This document shows, piece after piece, positions 1-23,300 of a DNA stretch of 64,000 nucleotides; position 1 is the stretch's first letter; each line of letters opens with the position of its first letter. Location: assembly GCA_963920705.1 (NCBI GenBank), contig OY987237.1, positions 6,540,601-6,604,600 of the forward strand, written 5' to 3'. Under the pieces are notes generated by a model. That model ran no database searches and was not told the DNA's origin. It saw only the letters and a program-made list of their open reading frames with translations. The position numbers were made by a program, and so were the translations under genes. The stretch comes from Odiellus spinosus. Taxonomy: Eukaryota; Arthropoda; Arachnida; Opiliones; Phalangiidae.

Positions 1-20
1 AATTTATAGGGATTACTAAC

Positions 21-3000
21 CTTAACATTTTTGCGTGGGGTATCTTCGAAACAAATGCGTTGCGTGACACGGGAATTGTGCATTTTTTGCTGAAAAGTTA
101 GGTACAATTGCCATTTACCAACGTTACAACGCAACAAAGCGCGCGCACGCTACTACTAATTTTTGCTCTAACGAAAAGGTGCGAATTGAAAAGCAAAAAC
201 TAGGATGTGCTTCAAAAAAGGTATTAAAACCAAAAATAATTTAAACTTACTTTGGTTTTGGGCTGATTATTTTGTACTGCGTACAATTGACTGGTCGTAT
301 TTGGATAAACCTCTTCTAACAGTGTTTCTTTAATAATCGACGGAGGAGAAAACAAAACTGATGTATCCACTAAACTTTTACTCTAAAAAGATTCAAATAC
401 ACGACAGTAATTAATTTTTTAAAAACCTGATATAAAACTATCGAATTAAAAATAGGTTTAATTTAAAAAAGTTACGTTGTTTGATTAGTTTAAATAAAAA
501 AATTTCAGTCTAAGTAGAGTTGGAGTAATTATACACTTAATTATTAGAAAACCTGCAGTAAGGGTACAAAGAAATAGGCCTATTTTATCTACTGTCCGTC
601 GTCTGATTAGTTTAAATTAAAAAATTTCAGTGTAAATCTTGATTCAATATTTTACTTGGTCAAAAATGATTAGAAAACTTGAGGATTTCATTTTGGGTTA
701 AGGTAACAAAGAAATAGGCATATTATTTTACCTACTTTCTATCGTCTGCTTTTTTTAAATTAAATTTTTTTTAGTCTAAACCTCCGTTAAGTGATTTTAA
801 ATCTAAGTCTTCGTCAAATATAAGCAAATATCTGCCTGCCTTTAATTTAGGAGTCAGACAAACTGAAAAATAAATAAATATAGGCCTATTTACACTCTTT
901 CTACAGTCTACTTGGTTTAATTTTATTCTTAACCCTTGGTTAAGGTTTTTTTTTAGCCTTTAGTCAAACATTAGCAGACGAACGAATGGCTTACATCTTG
1001 GTGTAAGATAGAAGACAAAAGATGCCTATTTAATACATTTTTACACCATTTGCGAAACATCGAGCCTTGGTTAAGTTATTTTTCATCTAAGCCTTGGTCG
1101 CGCATTAGCAGACGAATGCATAGCTTCCATATTGGGGTAGGGGTACCATATGAGATTGAAGAAGCCCATTTTAATACATTTTTACACTATATGCTTAGTT
1201 TTAATTTAAAATTTTTACTTTATGCCTCGGTAACACCCTATTTTAGCTAAGCCTTCGATGGAATTAAGAGTTTATCAACTTACCGGTGTTTCTGGGCTAA
1301 TATTTAACGTGGAATCAATATGGTTGAACGTTTGAGGGGTGCTTAATCCTGGCACACTAATTTCTCCAGGGGTTGACCATGTTTCATGCAGCGATTTCCG
1401 AACCCTTTTACTTGGAGAAACATTCTAAAGAAATGAAGATTGAATATTTAAATTAGAAAAAAAAAAAAAAAATTATTGTAGTAATAAGATTTTGAACCTC
1501 TTTATTGGCCCGTTTCTTGATGACTGGAAACCCATTCTCGTCGATTTGATTTTCGTAAGAATTTAGCCTGTCATTTGAGTCTTGTTCGATTATTTCTCGA
1601 ATATCATCGAGAAAAGGTTGCTGATGCTTTGGATTATTAACAAACTTAGTTAAACGCAATTAGAACTGATTAAAGTCGTATTTTTTTGTACCAGTTTCAT
1701 GATGACTCCGCCTTTTTTCTCCATTTCAGCCATTGCATCTTTAAAGGGTGTCGGAGTGCGAGGAGAATTTTCGAAATTGCTTCTCTTACTCTTCGGTGTT
1801 CTCCAAGCTCTGATAAATTAGGAAAATAATATTTAAACATTGGTTGAAATTGAAAAATTGGATCAAAAAAAGCAAAGAGATTTTAGTTTATTTGGATCAA
1901 AATGCCAAGAGATTTTATATTTAATTAATCATTTTCAGATCAAAAGTTCGAGAGATTAAAGTTTAAATTGACAATTTGGATCATAGAACTAAAAGATTAG
2001 CCTTAAATTGACAATTTGGATTAAAAGGCTATGAGAGTTTAACTTAAATTGATAATTTGGATCAAACTGCGAAGTAGTTTTAGCTTAAACTGATAATTTG
2101 GATCAAAATCCTAAGATACTTCAGCTTAAATTGATTTTTGGATCAAAAAGGTAAGAGATTTTAACTTTTCGTTTACAATTTTATTAAAACGTTGAGATTT
2201 TGACTCAAATTAATAATTTAGACAAAATTTCAAGAAAATTCGTTGAAGTAGTGTATGGTTCAAAAAATTAAACTAACCCGCCAATATCTTGCGGCGAATC
2301 AGGTAAAAGGTATTCCATTTCAGATACGTAACCCGTCATGGGAGTAGACGTTACCAAATTAATCTCACAAATATTGATATTTGGACTGTTTAGAAACTAA
2401 AAAAACAAACAAACAAAAACAAAAGTTAAAACCACATTAACTAATAACATAATTATTCGAAGAAAAAGAAACCGTCAGTACCTGCGATGGAGAAAATGGT
2501 AATTGTTTAACGGGCGTTCCCTTTAAAGGAGTGACCTGGGTGGAGGAGGGTCCGTTGGGATTCCCACTAGCGAAAGCCAATGCAGCAGCCACTCCCGATG
2601 TCAAGTTATTGTATTTATTGTTATTAGAATAATTATCCCCTCGAGACATCTCGACGAGCGTTTGTTTACGTTGATGATGATGTTGTTGTTGTTGGTTTGA
2701 TGAATGATCCGCAACATTAATATTATTAAAAAGATGGGAAGAAGAGGTTGAAGGAAGATTTTCATCGCCAAGAGAATTTGTATTCGCGCAGGACGACGAA
2801 GGATTGTCCGATTTGTATAAAATATGAGAGGAAACATTGGAAATGTGACTCGAATTGATCGATTCGATGCTGTTGTTTCGTAAAGTGCACATGCTTTTCT
2901 AAATTATGGCGTTAAGGAAATTAACAAGATAGATAAGTCCATAAGAGAAGCAACACCCCAAAAAGCAATTTTGAGCTTTAGATTTTTCTTGGTGGTTTGA

Positions 3001-6000
3001 ACTGCGAACTTGCGAAGCAACTTGACCAAATTGCTTCCTGAACCAACCAACCAAATCTCACATTGATTTGATAAGCAGTTATAGAATCTTAGCGCAATGA
3101 AGTCCATTTTGAATATTTAATAGAATTTTTTGAGATTTTGAGTTATTGATTTTTGAGACTAAACCTTTTTTTTTTAATTTAAATTAGAAAGGTGGGTGTT
3201 GTTAAAACCCACAAAATCAAAGTTTAAAAGGATACACCATGTTTTTTTCGCCTTAAAATCGGTGGAGTAGCTGATTTATTCGTTACTGTTGAACTACCGA
3301 GAGATGATAATTGAATAAAACCACCAGTGCTTACTTTACGATTATCGTGTTGTGATGAATCGTCTAAATAGTCACAATTTAATTAAAAAAGTAAGATATT
3401 ATTAATTAAATACAAAATAATACAAACCTCGGGTTTCTTTTTTAATTGTAAAATTATTGGTAAATTTAACGGGAGTTACGCTAGGCGTAATAGATGTTCC
3501 GCTAACTAAATCTAAAGCAGACATTTCACCAAAACCTTCGCTACGGCAGGAAGTTACATTATCCACATCAATATCCCTGTGATTTTAAAAATTAAATCAA
3601 AATTAGATCGAACACGACTAAAGGGATACTATTAGTTGAAATAATATAATTTTTTTTTCTGATTTCTTATGTAAAAATATGCCCCACTGAACTTTTTCAT
3701 GATTTTTGAATTTAAAACGTACATTAACCTCGGTTAAGCTACTTTTCAAGCTTAAATAAAATTTACAACTTTTAAGAGGTTAAAATATGAAGTTACTTAG
3801 CATTGGATAAAAATTTTCCTAGGTTTTATTCTATAAAATAATCTTATTGATATCGATATCGGTTTAGTTTCAAGAATTCGCGATTTCAGTATTTGTTAAA
3901 CTATAAGATATTGGCCAAAACAATCTTATTCAACTTACTTGAGTGGCGAGAGTAAACAATCTAAATCTACGTATTCGTTATTTGTTGCGGATACTATAAG
4001 GTCGGGACTATGATGTCCATTATCGTGAACTTCCAAATTGATCGATAAAGGTAATTTTTGATGATCGTCGGATAAATCAGTCCATATGTTAAAATTCTGA
4101 TGATTTTGATTATCAGGATTAAAATGGTCTCGCTGTCGCATTGCGGTGAATGTTGTAGAAGATATCTTGAGATTGTCCGTATAAGGTTGGACATTATGTG
4201 TCCTAGAGTTTTCGGAACTTCGATTAATGTCCTGTTGATTGTAAACAAAAAATTAAGTATTAAAATTTTTAACAGCCCTCGCAAAGTAACTCTGAAACTT
4301 ATGTCTAAACTAAAATTTTAAAGGGACCAGGAAACCTGTATTTTCAAATTATCTTATTCTTCTTTAGGTTAGATCACATCATTCTAAACGAACCTCCAGA
4401 TGATAATATTTATCTATCAAAATCAATAGATAACTGTACCGGCCTGATCAGGCTTTCCAAATTTGTAAAATTTAATGGGCCTGGCTGGGCTTTAGTTTTC
4501 AAAATTCAGACAAGGTCAGGCTTGGACAGGTTTTCCCTTTAATTCAAATAAATGACATTTTAAAGGAACATTAGCTTATAAGAACCAATTTTACATTGTG
4601 AGTTTGTGACAGACTATTACTAAAATAAATTCATAATACAAGACGCTAAAGCAAATAGAGTTTCCACTAAAGGGGGTAAATGATGTTCCCCCAGTATTGC
4701 CAGCCACTTGTGAGCGCAAACTGAAGCGGAGAGAAAGGCTAGCAGTTCAGTTTTAGAGATGCGCTCACAAGCTCCTAGCAAACCTGCAACTCGAAATTCT
4801 CTAACCCAGGTTTCCTGTTTCCTTTAAGCGCCAAAAAACCCAAAAAAAAATTCTATTTCAAACTTAAATCTTACCTGCGAATTATTGCTGGAGCGACTTT
4901 GATTCTCTCTATTTGAGTTCCGCCTCCTGGGAGGATCGGTAATACCATTTTCTTCCATCTCCATGCGTTTCTTTAACGTTGAATTCCAATGATTTTTAAT
5001 AGCATTGTCCGTTCTCCCGGGCAAAAGTTTAGCAATTTTGGCCCATTGATTTCCCCATTGCCGATGAGCTTGATAAATTACTTTTTCTTCACTGTCAGTC
5101 CAAGCGGTCTTTTTAATCGCTGGGTTTAAGTGATTGTGCCATCTTTCCCTACACTGCTTCCCTATTCTCCCTTTTAAATGCTTGGCTATTAATGTCCATT
5201 TCTTTGGGCCGTATTTTTTAACAAGTTCCACCACTTTTTCATCCTCCTAGACATTAAAATGAAATAATAAACAAGGCTTAGCCAAGACTCTTCTAAATCT
5301 AAAAGAACCAAACAATGCAGCAATCAAGGAGCTATTAAAGTTTAATTAAATAGTCTTAAATAACCATCAATTATCCTTTTTAACTTCCATTGAAAGAAAA
5401 CTAAGCTGTGCATATAAAATTTAATAATTAAATTAGAAATTTATTAAACAGCCTTAGAAAAACTACTTCATTTTATTAAAAACACCCACGTTTTACATCA
5501 ACATTCAAAAACTGCGCTTTTTTTAACACCCCAGTCGATAAAAATGGATCATTCCATTTAACTATACAGCGCGCTATCACATGATAGCTGCGCAAACGCT
5601 ATTCTGACCTTGAAAAAGCGGGAAGTTTGAAGTCGAGGAAAATAAGTAACCCCTCTATTTCTCTAGAAAGGCGTAATTCCTGTTTCTTTATCAAACCCTG
5701 ATTCGCACCCTTTTCCCATAAAAAAATCAAGTTTAAGATGTTTTAAATAAAAGGATCCTTCCTGTAGGCCTTGGCAACTAAGAACAAGCCCAGTAATCTT
5801 ATATAAAAGTTCAACTCCCATTACAGAATTTTTTACATCTACCTAGGGCTAAAAAAGGCATAATGGTCCTTTATAATTATGGTAATTAACGTGTGGGCGA
5901 TGTCAGTTTTTTTTTTCCGTTGAAACAGTTGTATAAATTCGTTAAGCCTAACTTGGATCATAAAATGGCTTGGTAGACAATGACAGATCAAGAAAAACAG

Positions 6001-8048
6001 TGTTAATAATCTAATTTCACTGTTTCGATTTTAAATTTAGGTTTACGTTTCAATTACATAATAGGCCTTGTAAACTAGCAAGAGTGGATTCAGTTAAAAA
6101 ACTTTTCCCGCCATAATAACGCAACCATATAGATTTTTTTCACGAGGACTGGAGATACTAGTGATTGGACAATAGGAAGCTGAGCCTTACACAAGCATGC
6201 ACGTTTTCCTTAGGCTTTTTTTTTTTTTTGCACATTACAAATTATGTGAGGCTACAAGAAGCCATGAAACGATCGTGCCCCCTCCCATTGTGTATTTCCG
6301 CTTCCCGTTCCGGTTGGCGTTTTTATATAAAACTAATAGCTTTTATAAAACGGAAATATCACCTGCAGGTCTAATTGTTGCCGCTGTATTTATAATTAGA
6401 ACAAAAATTTGATGACCCCTTTTTAAAATAAATACCGTGAGAACTTTGTTATCCAAAACACAGTACTTGAACGAAATTTTATCTTTGTATAATAGGAACA
6501 TTTAGCGCTTTATTTATCCCTGCCCAGAAGTTTGATTCATTTCAAACTATTATTTCCAGCCCCCATAATTTATCTAATCACATGATCACACAAAGCCCGA
6601 GATAGGCAATTTTTCAAACCCACTTCTCTTTTAAAAGCCTTAAAAACTATAAATCCTCTAGATAAAGAAGGGAAATATAATTATGTACTATACTGTTTTG
6701 GTCAATTATTTTATATATTTTTTTCCCGGATATGTCTAATTATATTTGATGGGGCAGTGAATCACCCAAGCATACTAAGCCTTTGTGACAGGTACTTAAT
6801 TTTGAAAAAGGGAAGTACGGCGCATGATCACAGTTTTCGCGGGAAAATTTAAAAGGGGGCGGGAAATAAATTTAACTCTCAGAAAGGTTCCAACTAATAA
6901 TGAGATGGTTAAAACAAAAGACTAACCTCTTTTGTCCATGGACCTTTGACTAAATCAGGATTGACAACTTTGTGCCATCTTTGTTGACACTGAACATCTG
7001 TTCTATCAGGAAATTTATCAGCAATGGCTTCCCAATCATCAGGACCACACTGTTCCACAATGTTCTTTAATTTCTCATCCTTCAAATAAAATTGTTGGCA
7101 CTTGTCAATAAATTTGATTGTTTGTACAAAAACCAAATATCAGTATGACTAACATTTTATTTTTTATTTTTATTCTGTTTATAGATGTACCTACTAATTA
7201 GGCTTAGCTATTATTATTATCAGCAAATGAGCAAAGCTAAGCCCTATAAATAATCGGCAGCACCATACCTTTAGCCGTAATTATTTGCATAGGTAAATAA
7301 CATGGTGTGTCAACTCAATTAGTTAAATCAGGCGAGAATTCAAGAGAAAATGTATAATGACCTCTTCTTTGGACCATCTGCCCCTGTTGATTTGTTTCTT
7401 CTGATTTGTCCCGTGGCTATTTAAGAGGTGACTGGTAATGGCTGTATGGTAATTAGGGGGACTTAATGAGTCTTCAGAGTCGTCGTCCTCGCTAGAATAA
7501 TAATCATCTTCCCGAGATTGGGAGCTGAAACAAGTAGAAAGTCAATTAAAATGTGGATCTCCAAAAGGCTATAATTTTTTTTACAGAAAAATAAAATTTA
7601 AAATCAAGTCAAATAAGGTTTAGCAAGTTTTTAACAATACTATAAACAGAGAAAGCTAAAAGTCTAAGCCTAATTTAATGTTATAAGAACAATCTTAAGC
7701 CTAGATTCAAGACCAGCTTTGAGTCTTTGATTAGTCATTAATGAAAGCTAAATCCTAAAGCTGATCAACTGTAAGCTAAATATTAACAAACTAGTCTAGC
7801 TGATTAACACACCAAACAGGTCTAGCTGATGAACTGTAAGCTAAAAATTAACAAGAAAGTCTCTGAATGTAAAATGTTGAAAAATTGACACTTGGGTCAA
7901 GGGACCTAGTAAATTCATCTTAAATGTTGAAAATTATAATTAACAAAGATTCAACTTATTAAAGATGATAAAGAAATAAATTTTTAGCACAAAAGAAAAC
8001 CAAATTATAAACTTACTCATTAAATATCATATTGTCACAATCCAACAT
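21..8048 (-). CDS. MYB: Myb transcription factor (three-repeat, A/B/c-Myb type), 3' end outside window
   Basis: Sequence-specific nuclear transcription factor; in invertebrates the single Myb works with MuvB/E2F complexes at cell-cycle genes. Coding exons (minus): 8017-8048, 7362-7524, 6927-7079, 4875-5246, 3939-4231, 3428-3576, 3236-3363, 2482-2898, 2278-2396, 1692-1809, 1498-1644, 1284-1424, 251-382, 21-89. All phases agree, giving 811 codons without a stop, so the last exon(s) lie left of position 1. Three Myb repeats occupy about residues 59-210, with the spaced tryptophans W61/W81/W100, W113/W133/W152 and W165/W184/W203 and the redox cysteine in GKQCRERW (C148). C-terminal blocks typical of animal Myb are present: [38 protein letters not shown]. 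An acidic stretch and a Q/H-rich stretch are low-complexity. The start ATG at 8048 is the first in a short exon; a second in-phase first exon exists at 9471-9505. Confidence 0.95.
383..1283. repeat. Diverged ~120-150 bp tandem repeats in a Myb intron
   Basis: The intron between the exons 251-382 and 1284-1424 is built from about six diverged copies of a unit containing AAAGAAATAGGCCTATTTT, a CTACTTTCT/CTGTCCGTCGTCTG block and a TTTAATTAAAAAATTTCAGTCTAA block. No other coding sequence is seen. Confidence 0.6.
1835..2260. repeat. ~56-bp tandem repeats in a Myb intron
   Basis: About seven diverged copies of a unit of roughly 56 bp built around AAATTGATAATTTGGATCAAAA followed by an AAGAGATTTTAG block, filling most of the intron 1810-2277. 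Confidence 0.65.
4322..4823. mobile_element. MITE-like inverted-repeat element in Myb intron 4
   Basis: The ends are inverted copies (AGGGACCAGGAAACCTG on the left; CAGGTTTCCTGTTTCCT on the right), each bordered by TTAA, as expected for a TTAA target-site element. Its interior includes the dispersed repeat at 4686-4765 that recurs near 54070 and 55140. No transposase ORF is present, so it would be non-autonomous. Confidence 0.6.
6834..6866. promoter_or_regulatory. E2F-like sites in Myb intron 3
   Basis: The palindromic TTTTCGCGGGAAAA followed by GGCGGGAAA lies 60-90 bp downstream of the exon 6927-7079; another match, TTTTCCCGCC, is at 6103-6112 in the same intron. These match the E2F consensus well, in an intron that is otherwise AT-rich. 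Function is not shown by the sequence. Confidence 0.35.
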
Positions 8049-9470
8049 TAAAAACGCGATAAAACAAAGCTTTTTTCAACTAAAATACGATGTTGAAGCA
8101 ACGAGACATTTTAAAATCCAAAGGGGCACAATATTCGAAAAAGTCGGCGAAATTTGAATGATTCAAAAAAGGCGCGACTAAATTTCTCTTGCCTGCGTAA
8201 TCTGGCACGCGCCAACTTCAGCCAACCCGCTCCCGCGTACAATGAAAAATATATTCCATGATGAGTCAAGCTTATTTCCAGCCCCCCTCCAATTTTTAGG
8301 GACTAAAAAAAAGCCCCCATCTGCACAACAGGGGGTCCTAGACGTAAAAGGGCTTTTACGTCGACCAGGTGCTACTTTCTGAACTATTTTGAAGCCTGCT
8401 TTCAAACATGGGGAGAATATATTTGAGAAGTGGTCCAGGCAGGCCCCGTGTATATTCATAATCAATTTGTGTTTTCAGTACCTATAAAACTAGGCTAGGT
8501 TCTATTCTATGTTCCGTTTTTCTAAGAAGAGACTAGAAACATAGGTAAAGACATACTGAAAATAATCCTCAATTTATAGGGGTAAAAAAAAACAGCTGCG
8601 TATCGAAGAACCCAAAGAAATGATTAAGCCCCACTAGAAAGTATACATTATACAATTGCATGAAATCAGGGGTTTTTGATGTAATTTAGATACCTTCAGA
8701 AGTTCAGACAGACTCGATTCGAGTACCAAGATAAAATTTTATCAATAAATCAAAATTGGATTTGAGGAATTCTGAGGAGGCTTTATCTACAGAACAAGCA
8801 AAACAGATCCAAATTTCCTGATTTAAAAATTCAATGCATATAGAGCTTCCGTTAATTTATAAATTACATGATCTTCACTCGTTCTATCAGTAATCTATGA
8901 GTTACTGAGTAAAGTAATCAGAGAAGTTAAGTCTAGAAACTTCAAACTTGGTTTGCGTTAATTTATCTCTGTACATTATAAATAGCAAAAATAATTTGGC
9001 ATTATCATAATTAAATAAAGAATGCGCATTCTTAACAAGTAAATGATAACACGATTGTCAAGCTCAATCAAATACTACAAATTACAGTCAGAACTTAGAA
9101 TTACACGTAAGTGGTTTACGTCTCTCAACGCTTGTCTTAGGTTAACCAATTGCCTACATGATTTTAAATCACTTTTGGTAGTTATTCTAATTAAAAACTA
9201 CCTAGAGCTGAAGAGAGTTGCCTAACAACACAGCCTGTCAATATATGTTTAGACCAAGCTATTAGTTTAAGTGATACTGCGCTTCGTAATTTAATTGGCA
9301 TTATCAATAAATCATAGTAAACAACATCAAAATATAATTAAATCTGAGACAAATATTACAGATGCATATTTAACATGATTTTTGCCGCCATGAGGTTAAT
9401 GATATGAAACATCAAGGCAAGCCATAAAGGTTACAAAGGTACTAGCCGAGATTTATATCATAAAACTTAC

Positions 9471-9505
9471 CGATTGGCAAAATTTGCTTGACTAAGTAGT
9501 GGCAT
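9471..9505 (-). CDS. MYB: Alternative first coding exon of Myb
   Basis: An ATG at 9505-9503 opens a 35-nt reading frame (MPLLSQANFAN plus two bases) ending at a strong GTAAGT donor. It ends in the same phase (two bases left over) as the exon at 8017-8048, so it joins the exon starting at 7524 in frame. That yields a Myb with a different N-terminus. No other gene downstream on this strand could use it before Myb. The assignment is inferred from phase and position only. Confidence 0.5.
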
Positions 9506-9629
9506 GATTCCAAAAGCACAAAAATTGTTCCAAATTACGCGTAATCCATTCGCAAACGTTAATTACCATTAATTCGCGATAATAATTAATTAAAGTAAAG
9601 CTAAAAACATTAAAAACATTAGTGACCGA

Positions 9630-9800
9630 CTCTTCATTTCGCGCCTATTTACTACGGGAGCTATAAAATGGCGCCGGCTCGAGGGATTTGGCGGGGAAGA
9701 GAGAGTCTCTCTTCTTTGTAGCAACTCGCTCTCCGATTGGTCGAAGAGTCCCACGTGCTCTGTTACATTAAGTTTCCATGTCTGCACGTGGCGCTACCTT
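9630..9800 (-). promoter_or_regulatory. GC-rich promoter with E2F-like sites upstream of the distal Myb first exon
   Basis: A GC-rich island in AT-rich sequence, 130-300 bp upstream of the 9505 ATG. It holds TTTCGCGCC (9637-9645) and TTTGGCGGG (9687-9695), both close to the E2F consensus, a TATAAAA-like stretch near 9663, and two CACGTG E-boxes near 9751 and 9785. Animal B-Myb-type genes are classic E2F targets, which fits. TSS and activity are inferred. Confidence 0.45.
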
Positions 9801-10508
9801 TTATTTCAATTTTTTCCAACGAAACTTTAAACAAGCTGGGTAGCCGCTATAGTGATTTTTAAAAATGTTTCACGCCAAAAAAAACAAAAAATTCAATGGA
9901 ACAATTGAAACTGGAATAAAAAACGAATTTATTATAAAAATACTTGTATTTAGATTTTTTTTTAAAGTCAAAATAATTCCGGAAAAGCGTAAAAATTATA
10001 TATTTTTGTTGGATTATATAATTTTAAAAACTATTAACCATTATAACTATTTACAAATTCATAAAAAAAATTGACAAATCGTGCATGCGTGTGTTTTATA
10101 TTTGATTAAAAATTAGTTTATTAACAGTTTTTAAATGTTTCTTTTCATCTTAAAATATTAATTTCAATAATTTGTTTCTTATTTTCACAAAACTAGCGTA
10201 AAGAATATTCTTAAAATTTTGATTTACCAAAATTGGCAATTTATTGCGCTGCAAAAATAAAACAAAAATGAATATTTGATTATTTTTTTTTACTTTATTA
10301 TCGGCAAGTTTGCTTAGAAATTGACAAATTGTATAATTGAAATTAATAAAAAAAGCCAATAACCATTTCGTTTTAGGAAATTGAGGAATGGAATTTAGTT
10401 CAAGGTGAAATAAACCAATCAGGAAAGGACCCTAACCGAGAGATATAATTTAAATGTTAGAGGAAAAAAAGAAAAAATGCCGAAAAAATTGTTAGAAACT
10501 AGAGACCA

Positions 10509-20335
<9,827 letters not shown>

Positions 20336-23300
20336 TATTAGAAATATTAACAGGAAATGAAAGGGGAAATTTAAAACATTAATTTGTTTACGCGTTAATA
20401 ACTGGAAATAATTTTCAGCAAGCTAGTGCCCCCAAAACCGACATTAAACTAAAATCCTATAGCCTTTACACGTGAATGAAGAGCTACTCTGGGAATAGAG
20501 CGGAGCTCAAATCACCAAGCATTCCTTTCCCCAAAAACTAAGAACAAGTTCTTTTCCATCCCCCCTACTAGACTTAAAACTACCCAAATCCCCTTCAAAA
20601 AGACAAAACCATAAAATTTTAAACTTAACCTTGAAAACTTTTAGGAAAAATGTATTTAAGTGATTAGTTCGACTTTGCAACAACCTTCGATTTATTTCTC
20701 GTTATCTCAAGTTTCCCGATTGAAAATTGATCAAAAACTGTCGCTTAACTATCAATATGAACATTAACCTTTGACCCAAAATTCTAATAAAATTGACAAG
20801 TGTCAAAATAAATAACCAAGGCCTAAGAGCATATTTAATAGGAAATACGTTTAATTACCTTAGAAATTGATTCCAACTAATAAAATTAACTTACTATTAT
20901 TAATTAGGCTTTAGGTTATAATTAAATCACTTAATTACATTACGCGACATTTCCTATTAACCCGAAATACAACAAAACAGGAGCTACTGCCGAGTGCTGT
21001 GATTTCACGACATTTTCACGTCCACGACACGATAATATTCAGCGTAACTTGTTAGTAGGTACAAAACTACAATGCAGCTATTTAAAAGAATCAAGAAAAA
21101 TGGAGTTTAATAATCTTACTTTGTGTTTGTAGTTTGCAAGAGGGTTAAGACTAGTCCAAAATACTGATCTCGGAATGCGTTTTAATTAGACCTAAATCAA
21201 TATACTGTCTGTCAAGCTATAAAATTTTATAAAGGGAGTCATATCATCTTATGAAAGATGATAAATTTTTTGGGGAAATATTTCCTTAGTAGTTAGACAC
21301 TTTTGTTTAAATTTTAAAACTACCTTTCAGTCGCACTGTATTTCCAGTTCTGGTATGGGATGGGATAACTGTAAACTACATCGTTAGTACATGTACTTTG
21401 ACGTCACAAAGGGAGATTGAAGCAGAAAATAAAACGATTTTTCATCGATTCTCTTACCTGCTTGAATTTAGTGAAATATTATGATGTGTTGACGATTGCG
21501 TAATGCACTTTGTAAAGGCCCTTATGCACACGACCTAGGTTTGACTGTACTAAATACTAATTGATATGGCCAACGTCGCCTGCAAAGCAAGAAAAGAAGG
21601 CAACTTTAAAGGAGCTGTACAAATCTCACATAGTCCCTTTCAAGGGAGAATGCATCCTAACAAATGATTTTTATCAATTCCTTATGGTTTAAATAGGCAT
21701 AATCCAACAGTAAAAAATTTATAAACAAATATTTACTAGGGGATTAGGCCTATTTAAACGTTAATAAATCGATAAAAAATCATTTGCTATTAGGGTGCAT
21801 TCTCCCTTTAATTCAGAAGTATTTATTGGATGTATCAAACCCATTTATCCTTCTATTAATAAGCTTTCTTAGAGGCCAAATTCCAGAATCCAACAGTTAA
21901 CTTAGGATAAATTTGCATAAATCATTAAAATTTCTTTATTAGAAGAACATTTTGCAATTCAAAGTTTAAAAAGTATCAACGAATATATTAAAAACATTAT
22001 CTCTTACTTTTAAAATAATTTAGTTGGTTATTTGAACTGTATAAACACAAAACCTTTGCTTTTTTTCTGGTGGTATGATGGTAATATTTCTAAAATTTGC
22101 ATAAAATTAGGATATACTTTTATTTTCTTGGTCTCGCAATAACAGCACCAAAAATGTAAAATATGCTATTTTATTAAAACTAACACTTTTACTCGTATGT
22201 TTAGTCACTTACCAAAACAAAATTGGTTATAATTTGAACTTAAAGTTTATTAAAAATCTTTTTCATTTGTAATTCACCAATTTGGTTTTTTTGGGACAAA
22301 TATCACAATTTTTATGCAAGTTAATATTGTTTTTATAATAGTTTACACCAGTTATGTAAGGGTTATTACTCCGACACGTAATTACTTAAAGAGAGAATGA
22401 AACCAATTGATTCTTTATTGTTAAAATAGGTCTAATTCCCTATTAAAATAATTTACAAACAAATATTAAGTTGAATTCAATTTTTAACTCCCATGGAAAA
22501 TAGGCTTAACGTGGTGAGTTACAACAGTGAGTTAAACAGTCACTGACCAATCAAGTGAGAGGTCATATATTTCAAATTAAACATTTCAAACTAGGCTTAA
22601 GAGATTAACACTTTTGTTGTTGTTTGGGCAATAATCAAACTTTTCATATATCCTCGTTAAGCCTACTTTAAGACTTAAAGATTTATTTCCAACTGGAAGA
22701 GAGTATTAAGTTCTGTCATTCCACCCTCTTCAAATCGCCTAGAGTTACGTACGGAAACGATGTCACCACAAGCGCTAGCAGACAATGTTTCATTTTGGTT
22801 AAATATTTGTTTGTACATTATTTATATGATAAAGAATCAATTTAAAAACCACTAGATATAGTAAAATTGGATTCTTTATCCTATAGTTCGGGGGGGGGGG
22901 GGGGGGGTTGTTAACTAATTTATTATTATAATACCTAAAGCCAACTATTGAGGTTTTTGGTTCACCAGTCACGACAAACGAGAATTAGTACGTTTAACTT
23001 TCTACACTTTCTAAACTTCAGCTTGTAAAAATGTGTTTAAAACTTAACAATCCAGATTGCTTATTTAAAATCCTACAGACGTTAAATTTAAATTTTTTTA
23101 GGAATTAAATTGTTAATTGCACTTTAATTTATAATTATTAAAATTAATTTTGTAATGGTGACTTTTATAAAGTCATTTTAAATGATAATAGGCTTAAAAT
23201 AATCTAAAAAGGTACTTTTTTGGGCGATTTCGACGAAAAAATAGGCCAAAATAAATTTAACTGCACAAAATTCAGTTTGCGTTTAACACTGAATAATTTT

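Larger units (their letters stand above)
8049..10508. other. Intergenic region between Myb 5' end and ALDH3 3' end
   Basis: Apart from the distal Myb first exon and promoter, I see no supportable gene here. 8150-8470 is GC-richer and could include the proximal Myb promoter or 5'UTR. 9840-10400 is very AT-rich; an AATAAA on the minus strand near 10233-10238 could be a poly(A) signal for ALDH3. Confidence 0.5.

Noticed and set aside
8178-8465. 95-codon minus-strand frame upstream of the proximal Myb exon
   Set aside because: No domain, no splice context, and composition like noncoding DNA; it overlaps the probable Myb 5'UTR/promoter.
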